The translations under genes and the position numbers were made by a program. Below are positions 31,151 to 37,073 of a DNA stretch of 37,073 nt, in pieces. This DNA is from Rhodospirillaceae bacterium. Lineage in GTDB: Bacteria; Pseudomonadota; Alphaproteobacteria; Puniceispirillales; Puniceispirillaceae. A model generated the notes under the pieces. It searched no databases, was not told the origin of the DNA, and saw only the letters and a program-made list of their open reading frames with translations. The stretch's first letter is position 1; the number at the start of each line of letters is the position of its first letter. Location: contig WTIL01000081.1 in NCBI GenBank assembly GCA_011522725.1, positions 66,259 to 103,331 on the forward strand, written 5' to 3'.

Positions 31151-32647
31151 ATGAATAATTCAGATGTTTCCCGGCGCCCCCATCATGAGGTGGTGATTGT
31201 CGGTCTGGGTCCGACCGGTGCGACGCTTGCCAATATTCTGGCCGGATACGGGCTGGATGTGCTCGTTCTGGAGCGTGAAGAGTCGGTTTATCCCTTGCCG
31301 CGGGCCGTGCATTTCGACGATGAGGCGATGCGGGTCTTCCAGTCAATCGGGCTTGCCGAGGGCATCGGCCGCGACGCGCGGGTCAATGTCGGCACCAAGT
31401 TTGTCGACCGGGATCAGAAGCTGCTGCTCGACTGGCCACGACCACAGGAAATCGGCCCGCTCGGATGGTATCCAAGCTACCGGTTCCATCAGCCCGACCT
31501 TGAGGCGGAACTGAACCGCGGCATCGCTGCCTGCAAGACTGTGACCCTGCATCGCGGTGCATCGGTGACGGCGGTGGCCGACCTTGGTGATGTGGTTGAA
31601 GTCGGCTACAGCCATGATGGTGCAAAGCAGGTGGTGACTGCGGATTATGTCATCGGCACCGACGGCGCGAAATCGGTGGTCCGTGCGGCCATGGACTGTG
31701 AATGGGAGGATCTGGGCTTTCAGGAGCGCTGGCTTGTCATTGACGTGCAACTCGACAAGCCGCGACCCGACCTTGGTGATTTCACCATCCAGACTTGTGA
31801 CCGCGATCGTCCGACAACCTATGTGAGATGTCCACGCGAATGGCGCCGGTGGGAGATCAGCCTGTGGCCCGAAGAGGAGGCCGATGATGTCACGACCGAT
31901 GAATTTATCTGGCCGCGCTTGCGTCCGGCGATCACGCCGGATGAGGGTCGCATCGCGCGCAAGGCTGTATACAGCTTCGAATCCAAGCTGGCGACCAGAT
32001 GGCGTGAAGGCAGGCTGATGATCGCCGGCGACGCCGCGCATCTGATGCCGCCATTCCTTGGCCAGGGTATGTGCACTGGCATTCGCGACGTCGCCAATCT
32101 GGCCTGGAAGCTGGCCGCTGTCCTGCGCTGGGAGGCGCCTGACAGTCTGCTTGACAGTTATGAAAGCGAGCGGCGCGAGCACACCAGAACCTATATTGAA
32201 ACAGCCGTGCGCGTCGGCGAGATGATGAACAGCGCCGAAACCGCCGAAGCGCTCACCCACGCCATTCGCCCTGACGGCGCGGCACAGATGAATTCGATCA
32301 GCCGTGATCTTGACCACGCCATCGGCCCGCCGGAGGACGAAATGAGCGGAATGCGGATGCCGCAGCCCCGTCTCGATACGGGCGAGCTTCTTGGCGATGC
32401 CATGGCCGGCCGGTTCGCCGTGATCGGGCCGGGCGAGGTGCTGGAAAAAGTCACTTTGCCCCCCGAAAACATAGCTGCAGCCATCAGTGCCGAGGCGCAC
32501 CCTGAGGTTGCAGAGGTCTTCTCCGATCTTGGCATTACAGCGATGATCCTGCGCCCGGATTTCTACTGCTTTGGTTCGGTGGGGCCGCAAAACAGCGGTG
32601 GGTTGAGAGATGTTCTGGCCGAGTTCAAAAAACAGGTGCATGGCTGA
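31151..32647 (+). CDS. FAD-dependent aromatic hydroxylase, MhpA type
   Basis: The 498-residue protein begins HEVVIVGLGPTGATLANILAGYGLDVLVLERE with the FAD motif at residues 18-23. The second FAD motif is RLMIAGDAAHLMPPFLGQGMCTGIRDVANLAWKLA, characteristic of 3-(3-hydroxyphenyl)propionate hydroxylase (MhpA). VIGTDGAKSVVRAAM is the DG motif. Such enzymes hydroxylate phenols with NAD(P)H and oxygen to give catechols. It follows the extradiol dioxygenase by seven bases, so together they make and cleave a catechol. A downstream hydrolase (MhpC-like) is not adjacent; the alpha/beta hydrolase at 5678 is 25 kb away. Substrate unknown. Confidence 0.93.
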   Translation: MNNSDVSRRPHHEVVIVGLGPTGATLANILAGYGLDVLVLEREESVYPLPRAVHFDDEAMRVFQSIGLAEGIGRDARVNVGTKFVDRDQKLLLDWPRPQEIGPLGWYPSYRFHQPDLEAELNRGIAACKTVTLHRGASVTAVADLGDVVEVGYSHDGAKQVVTADYVIGTDGAKSVVRAAMDCEWEDLGFQERWLVIDVQLDKPRPDLGDFTIQTCDRDRPTTYVRCPREWRRWEISLWPEEEADDVTTDEFIWPRLRPAITPDEGRIARKAVYSFESKLATRWREGRLMIAGDAAHLMPPFLGQGMCTGIRDVANLAWKLAAVLRWEAPDSLLDSYESERREHTRTYIETAVRVGEMMNSAETAEALTHAIRPDGAAQMNSISRDLDHAIGPPEDEMSGMRMPQPRLDTGELLGDAMAGRFAVIGPGEVLEKVTLPPENIAAAISAEAHPEVAEVFSDLGITAMILRPDFYCFGSVGPQNSGGLRDVLAEFKKQVHG

Positions 32648-33036
32648 CCGGTAGCCGGCCGCTTTTGGTTGCCCGAAAATATTGCCCGGCGCTATTCTCC
32701 GGTCGCGTATTTCGCATTTTGTTTCCTGTGTCGAGTTTGTCTGTCCGCATGCGCCCATCCCGATCAAATGCCCCGACTTGTGTCCCGGCCGCTGTCGCCG
32801 CCTGTAATCGGGTGTCGGGAGCCGAGATACCGGCGCGTCAGGCAACCGGATCACCTCGTCGGTCAATGCATGTTCTCGAGGCGGCGTCGCTTGTCGAAAT
32901 CCTGATGGCCGTGTCGCTGATGGCTATTACGAGGAATGGAGCACGGACAATGCCAGCATCCGCCTAGTCGACGAGGTCGAGCTCAACCTCAGCAATTATC
33001 GGGAATTCTGCAACGCCAACTAGGCAAAGCGGCTGA
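32648..33036. other. Convergent region without an intact gene
   Basis: About 390 bases between the convergent MhpA-type and HIT-DUF952 genes. The first half (to about 32805) shows nothing I can assign; the second half holds a possible gene remnant described separately. No transposon ends or clear terminator were seen. Confidence 0.5.
32808..33023 (+). pseudogene. Possible gene remnant (C-terminal fragment)
   Basis: Between a stop at 32805 and TAG at 33021 one plus-strand frame reads as protein-like sequence, especially its end (DGRVADGYYEEWSTDN, then LVDEVELNLSNYREFCNAN). It has no ATG start or ribosome site, and sits in an otherwise empty convergent gap. I cannot name the family. It could be the tail of a gene lost by deletion, or chance. 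Confidence 0.35.
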
Positions 33037-33798
33037 TCAGGAGGAGGGGAAACCGCCTTCCGGGACAGGGGTGCCGTCCGCGTCGGGATGCATCGGCGTG
33101 ACCGAAATCGCGCTCTCGACCGGCAATGCGTCATAGAGATGCGGGAACAGGTCGCCGCCGCGCGACGGCTCCCAGACCATGTTCAGCTTGCTTGTGTCGA
33201 TGGCAACGAAGACCAGCCCCTCACGACCTTTGAAATGCTTCCGTGCCGTCTCCTGTGCCTGCGTGGCGGTGGAGAAATGAATGTAGCCGTCCTTGATGTC
33301 GATCTCGGCGCCGGTGAATTGCCCGGCGGCCTCGGCCTCGCGCCACAGGGCGGCATCGCAGATCTTGTAGACAGGTGCATTCGCTGCCGCCTGTGAGGCA
33401 AGGAAGCCAGCCAGTTTTTCAATGCGCATATTGCGCATGCTGTCGTCCATGGCTTGTGGTTCGCCTTGGCCCCAGATCGGGGCCGGCCAGGCCGCATCGC
33501 CATCATGCCGGGCCACGATGTGGAGGTGGAGTTGCGGCACGATGTTGCCGATCGCTGCGGTGTTGACCTTGTCTGCGCCGGTGTCCCCTTTCAGCCACGC
33601 CCCGAGACGGGTGGCAAGCGTCATCAAACGATGCTGGTCGGCCGTGCCGAGGTCGTGCAACTCGCTGGTGCCGGCCACTTCCGGAACAAGCATGACCCAC
33701 ATGTAGCGCGAGTCATCGACAAGTCGCACCTGAATGCCGTCCACTGTTTTGACAAGGTGGGTGCTTTCGGCGATGCGGCTGTCAAGCCCGAACGCCAC
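33037..33798 (-). CDS. HIT-like domain fused to DUF952
   Basis: The 253-residue protein combines two domains. Residues 1-about 115 form a HIT-like nucleotide-binding fold: WVMLVPEVAGTSELHDL and the triad region NIVPQLHLHIVARHD, where H91 and H93 are kept but the first triad position is Q89. Residues about 142-240 match DUF952: PVYKICDAALWREAEAAG, DGYIHFSTATQAQETARKHF, LVFVAIDTSKL, WEPSRGGDLFPHLYDALP. DUF952 has some resemblance to a tRNA-2'-phosphotransferase/ADP-ribosyl type fold by its name in databases, but its role is unknown. The start is GTG at 33798, one base from the stop of the dehydrogenase gene upstream, so they are cotranscribed. Confidence 0.9.
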   Translation of the reverse strand: MAFGLDSRIAESTHLVKTVDGIQVRLVDDSRYMWVMLVPEVAGTSELHDLGTADQHRLMTLATRLGAWLKGDTGADKVNTAAIGNIVPQLHLHIVARHDGDAAWPAPIWGQGEPQAMDDSMRNMRIEKLAGFLASQAAANAPVYKICDAALWREAEAAGQFTGAEIDIKDGYIHFSTATQAQETARKHFKGREGLVFVAIDTSKLNMVWEPSRGGDLFPHLYDALPVESAISVTPMHPDADGTPVPEGGFPSS

Positions 33799-33799
33799 G

Positions 33800-34876
33800 T
33801 CAGCCCCCGATCATGTCGGCAATGGCCTTGCCACAGCTTTCCGTGGTGGCGGTGCCGCCCAGATCGGCGGTCCGCAGGGCAGGCTGCGCAAGCGCCGCAT
33901 CGATCGCGTCGGTGATGCAGGTGGCGGCCTCGGCGAAACCGAGATGTTCCAGCATCATCGCCGCCGTCCAGATCTGTCCGACCGGATTGGCGATGCCCTT
34001 GCCCGCAATATCTGGCGCCGAGCCGTGAACAGGCTCGAACAGCGAGGGAAAATCGCCGGTGGGGTTGATGTTGGCAGATGGTGCCACACCGATGGTGCCG
34101 GTGCAGGCCGGGCCAAGATCCGACAGGATGTCGCCGAACAGGTTCGAGGCCACGACAACATCGAACCAGTCCGGATGCAGCACGAAATTCGCTGTCAGTA
34201 TGTCGATGTGATACTGGTCGACATCAATATCAGGATAGGATTTCGCCATTTCGGCGACCCGTTCGTCCCAATAGGGCATGGTGATCGAGATGCCATTCGA
34301 CTTGGTGGCCGAGGTGAGGTGCTTTTTCGGCCGGCTCTGCGCAAGGTCGAAGGCAAATTTCAGCACCCGGTCCACGCCGACGCGGCTCATCACCGTTTCC
34401 TGAATGACCACTTCGCGCTCAGTGCCGGAGAACATGCGTCCCCCGATCGATGAATATTCGCCCTCGGTATTTTCGCGGACAATGTAGAAATCGATGTCGC
34501 CCGGCGCACGGTTGGCCAGGGGCGACGGCACGCCGGGAAGCAGGCGCACCGGACGCAGGTTCACATACTGGTCGAATTCACGGCGGAACTTCAGAAGCGA
34601 TCCCCAGAGCGAAACATGATCCGGAATTTTCTCCGGCCAGCCGACCGCGCCAAAGAACAGGGCATCATGCCCGCCGATCTGTGTCTTCCAGTCTTCCGGC
34701 ATCATGTCGCCATGTTGTGCGTAATAGTCATAGCTGGCGAAATCGAAATGGTCGAAATGAAGCGGAATGTCGAACCGCTTGGCCGCGGCCTCGAGTGCTC
34801 GCAACCCCTCCGGAACCACTTCCTTGCCAATGCCGTCGCCCGGAATGACCGCGATATCATATCTGTTCTTCGCCAT
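33800..34876 (-). CDS. Tartrate/D-malate-type decarboxylating dehydrogenase (isocitrate/isopropylmalate DH family)
   Basis: The 358-residue protein begins YDIAVIPGDGIGKEVVPEG and has IVRENTEGEYSSIGGRMF, the metal-binding NLFGDILSDLGPACTG and the cofactor segment EPVHGSAPDIAGKGIANP of the beta-decarboxylating dehydrogenases. The pattern fits the tartrate dehydrogenase (TtuC)/D-malate dehydrogenase (DmlA) subgroup: LeuB would be expected with leuCD, which are absent. It acts on D-malate or tartrate with NAD and Mn/Mg in the cytoplasm. ATG 34876 has AGAGGA seven bases upstream. It sits between an aldo/keto reductase and the HIT-DUF952 gene in a minus-strand operon. Confidence 0.9.
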   Translation of the reverse strand: MAKNRYDIAVIPGDGIGKEVVPEGLRALEAAAKRFDIPLHFDHFDFASYDYYAQHGDMMPEDWKTQIGGHDALFFGAVGWPEKIPDHVSLWGSLLKFRREFDQYVNLRPVRLLPGVPSPLANRAPGDIDFYIVRENTEGEYSSIGGRMFSGTEREVVIQETVMSRVGVDRVLKFAFDLAQSRPKKHLTSATKSNGISITMPYWDERVAEMAKSYPDIDVDQYHIDILTANFVLHPDWFDVVVASNLFGDILSDLGPACTGTIGVAPSANINPTGDFPSLFEPVHGSAPDIAGKGIANPVGQIWTAAMMLEHLGFAEAATCITDAIDAALAQPALRTADLGGTATTESCGKAIADMIGG

Positions 34877-34922
34877 GTTTGTTCCTCTCGAGTTTTGCGT
34901 TTCAGATGATGTCGAAGCCTGA

Positions 34923-35969
34923 TCAGTAGGGCATCGGGTGGTCTTTATGGGCTGCATCGATGCGGGCCATGATTTCATCGGACAGTTCCAGTTCGGCCGA
35001 TCCGATGGCCGTGGCCAGCTGGTCAAGGGTCGTCGCGCCAAAGATCACCGATCCCATGAATGGTCGCCGCATGGCCCACGCCAGCGCCATCTGGGTCATG
35101 TCGATGCCAAACTCGGCGGCGATCCCGGCATAGGCGTCGATGGCCGGCCACAGGCGCGGCGTGATGCGCCCGCCAAGATCTGAAGTGATGCTCTTGCGCG
35201 ACCCCTGTGGCGGCGGCGTATCAGCCTGATATTTGCCGGTCAGCAGGCCGCAAGCGAGGGGCGAGAAGGCAAGAAGCCCGACATCCTCGTTATGGGCGAG
35301 TTCGGCAAGGTCGGTGTCGAACAGGCGGCACAGCAGGGAATATTCATTCTGGATCGAAGCCATGCGCGGCAACGCGCCATCTTCAGCGAGCCGAAGCCAC
35401 TGCGCCGTTCCCCATGCGCTCTCGTTCGACAGGCCGACATGGCGGATCTTGCCTTCGCCGCGCAGGGTTTCCAGGCAGTCGAGAACCTCCTGCATATGTG
35501 CGAGGGTGGCGGCGCGGTCCTGGCCGGTCGGGTCGTAGTGCCAGTTCTTGCGGAACATGTAGGAGCCGCGGTTCGGCCAGTGAAGCTGGTAGAGATCGAC
35601 ATAGTCGGTGCGCATCGAGCGCAGTGAGGTCTCCAGTGCGGTGCGGATGGTCGCCGGCGAGATCGGGGCGCCGTCGCGGACATTCATGTAACCCTCGCCC
35701 GATACTTTGGTGGCGATGATCACCTCGTCCCGGCGGCCGGACTTTTCGACCCACTGGCCGATGACCCGTTCGGTGTCGCCCTGTGTTTCCTTGCTCAGCG
35801 GATTGGTCGGATACATCTCGGCGGTGTCGATGAAATTAATGCCATGATCAAGCGCCATGTCGATCTGCGCATGGCCTTCAGCGGCTGTGTTCTGGGTTCC
35901 CCATGTCATCGAGCCGAGACAGAGAAGGCTGACATTGAGATCAGTGCGGCCAAGTTGTTTGTAGATCAC
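34923..35969 (-). CDS. Aldo/keto reductase (Tas-like)
   Basis: The 348-residue protein shows the AKR tetrad: D48 and Y53 in FIDTAEMYPTNP, K88 in VIIATKVSGEGY and H130 in LYQLHWPNRGSYMF. Its N-terminus (YKQLGRTDLNVSLLCLGSMTWG) and the long insertion with TNPLSKETQGDTERVIG match the Tas subgroup of E. coli. It probably reduces aldehydes or ketones of sugars or small carbonyls with NADPH. It lies 45 bases downstream of galM and 46 upstream of the tartrate-type dehydrogenase on the same strand, suggesting sugar or sugar-acid use. Confidence 0.93.
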   Translation of the reverse strand: MIYKQLGRTDLNVSLLCLGSMTWGTQNTAAEGHAQIDMALDHGINFIDTAEMYPTNPLSKETQGDTERVIGQWVEKSGRRDEVIIATKVSGEGYMNVRDGAPISPATIRTALETSLRSMRTDYVDLYQLHWPNRGSYMFRKNWHYDPTGQDRAATLAHMQEVLDCLETLRGEGKIRHVGLSNESAWGTAQWLRLAEDGALPRMASIQNEYSLLCRLFDTDLAELAHNEDVGLLAFSPLACGLLTGKYQADTPPPQGSRKSITSDLGGRITPRLWPAIDAYAGIAAEFGIDMTQMALAWAMRRPFMGSVIFGATTLDQLATAIGSAELELSDEIMARIDAAHKDHPMPY

Positions 35970-36014
35970 AGGTAAACTTTCATGTTGTTGTTTCGCACGA
36001 AGTCGGCGACCGGG

Positions 36015-37022
36015 TCAGCGTTGCGAGAATGCAAATTCGCTGACCTGTTGGTACCTCTCGCCGGGGGAGAGGTCAATTGACGGGAATGACGCGTTATTGG
36101 GTGCATCCGGCCATGATTGCGGTTCAAGGCAGATTCCGGCGAAGGGTCCGTTCCCGTGGCCGCCATGGCTCGAACCACCGCCGGTCAGCCCCTGGCCGGT
36201 ATAAAGCTGCAGCCCGGGTTCGGTGGTGCTGACCTGCATCGACAATCCGGATATTGGCGATGAGAGCTGTGCCACCGGGGCAAGATCGCGGCGCAGGTCG
36301 GCAAGGCAGAAATTATGGTCGAAGGCGCCCTCTACTGGCCGCGAGGTGCGAAAATCGAACCCGGTGCCGTCGACCGCCGCCACTTCGCCGGTCGGCAATG
36401 CGGTTTCGTCGGTGGGCAGGTAACGGTCGGCATCGATCCTCAGATGGTGCTTGCGGATGTCGCGGCTGTCATCGAGGCAGAAATAGCTGTGATGGCCGAA
36501 ATTCACCAAAGTGGGCGCATCCGTGGTGGCGGAAAACGCCACCCGGAGAGCCGCATGCCCATCCGTTTCTGCAATGCTGTAGGTGCATGTTGCCCTGACT
36601 GTGCCTGGAAAACCCATATGCCCGTCCGGATCGGTCAGGCCGAAGCTGGCATGCGCCGGCCCGGCATCGAGTATCCGCCAGCTTCTGGCCCCGAAACCGT
36701 TGCTGCCGCCATGAAGCATATGACCACCATCGCTGTTGCTATCGAGCCTGTGGAGCTCGCCGTCGATCAGGGCGCTGGCACCGCCGATCCTGTTGATCAC
36801 GCGTCCGACAGTGGCGCCATGGAACCGGCCATGCACGAGGTAGTCGTCAATGTTGTCGAACCCCAGCACAAGCGGGATGTCACTGTGATTGCCGGCCGGG
36901 TCGAACCGCAGGTCTTGCAGCGTCGCACCCCATGACAGGATGGTCGCGCGAAGCCGGCCGGCGCTGATCCGGACACCTGTGACCGCATCACCGTCCGGAA
37001 GCGTGCCGAAGCTGGAGGTCAT
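36015..37022 (-). CDS. galM: Aldose 1-epimerase
   Basis: The 335-residue product has the galactose-mutarotase fold with active-site residues visible: H104 in HMLHGGSNGF, N174 and H178 in LVNFGHHSYFCLDD, and the general base E300 in GICLEPQSWPDAPN. It interconverts alpha and beta anomers of aldoses in the cytoplasm or periplasm (no signal peptide seen). I start at ATG 37022, with GGAA about six bases upstream; a TTG at 37043 would add seven residues. It is the first gene seen of the minus-strand operon that continues with the aldo/keto reductase and tartrate-type dehydrogenase. The preceding gene, if any, lies beyond the right edge. Confidence 0.92.
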   Translation of the reverse strand: MTSSFGTLPDGDAVTGVRISAGRLRATILSWGATLQDLRFDPAGNHSDIPLVLGFDNIDDYLVHGRFHGATVGRVINRIGGASALIDGELHRLDSNSDGGHMLHGGSNGFGARSWRILDAGPAHASFGLTDPDGHMGFPGTVRATCTYSIAETDGHAALRVAFSATTDAPTLVNFGHHSYFCLDDSRDIRKHHLRIDADRYLPTDETALPTGEVAAVDGTGFDFRTSRPVEGAFDHNFCLADLRRDLAPVAQLSSPISGLSMQVSTTEPGLQLYTGQGLTGGGSSHGGHGNGPFAGICLEPQSWPDAPNNASFPSIDLSPGERYQQVSEFAFSQR

Positions 37023-37073
37023 AGCTGATTCCGCAAAATACAATTCCTGACTATTCCTGAATTTGGATGTTGA

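Noticed and set aside
31343-32866. Minus-strand open frame of 507 codons
   Set aside because: It is antisense to the MhpA-type hydroxylase, with no recognisable motif.
1-37073. tRNA, rRNA, CRISPR array, insertion sequence, prophage or attachment sites
   Set aside because: Looked for on both strands; no tRNA-like cloverleaf, spaced direct repeats, transposase or integrase was found.

Overview
The window is GC-rich, densely coded DNA, most likely from an aerobic, possibly marine, alphaproteobacterium. This rests on gene content (DUF2244, FMN hydroxyacid dehydrogenase, PhyH dioxygenase, DUF1989, pirin, HIT-DUF952, TupBC) and on many 4-base ATGA gene overlaps. The species cannot be named from sequence alone. 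I see no rRNA, tRNA, CRISPR array, integrase or insertion sequence.

Layout. (1) 1-2788, minus strand: a solitary ectoine synthase (ectC), an FMN-dependent alpha-hydroxy-acid dehydrogenase and a ThDP enzyme cut by the left edge. (2) 3101-5654, plus strand, divergent from these: the 5-oxoprolinase operon pxpABC. (3) 5678-12926, minus strand: a catabolic-looking run of a Gfo/Idh/MocA oxidoreductase, a small unknown protein, an aromatic-hydroxylase-type FAD monooxygenase with its DUF2783 partner, a PhyH-type dioxygenase, a beta-hydroxyacid dehydrogenase, a luciferase-like flavin monooxygenase and an alpha/beta hydrolase. (4) 13042-17312, plus strand: an EamA exporter with a terminator, then a small barrel-like protein, a BaiN/HI0933 flavoprotein, a pirin and a DUF1989 protein. 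(5) 17324-19415: a SAM methyltransferase, ArsH and a glyoxalase-like protein. (6) 19552-23226: a 1075-residue self-sufficient reductive dehalogenase and a small convergent protein. (7) 23362-29994, minus strand: DUF2244, TupB and TupC (tungstate ABC transporter without its binding protein), SDR, omega-transaminase, COG4529 flavoprotein and nucleoside hydrolase. (8) 30175-32647, plus strand: an extradiol dioxygenase and an MhpA-type hydroxylase. (9) 33037-37022, minus strand: aldose epimerase, aldo/keto reductase, tartrate/D-malate-type dehydrogenase and a HIT-DUF952 fusion.

The general theme is catabolism of small organic molecules with many flavin, Fe and NAD(P) oxidoreductases. The strongest single item is the cytoplasmic, NAD(P)H-coupled reductive dehalogenase fusion. 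It sits about 8 kb from an aromatic hydroxylase and ring-cleavage dioxygenase pair that could take over once halogen is removed; that link is inference. The second is a solitary ectC, with its metal ligands intact, placed back to back with the genes that open 5-oxoproline. I see no ectA, ectB or ectD in the window, so its job here may not be osmolyte synthesis.
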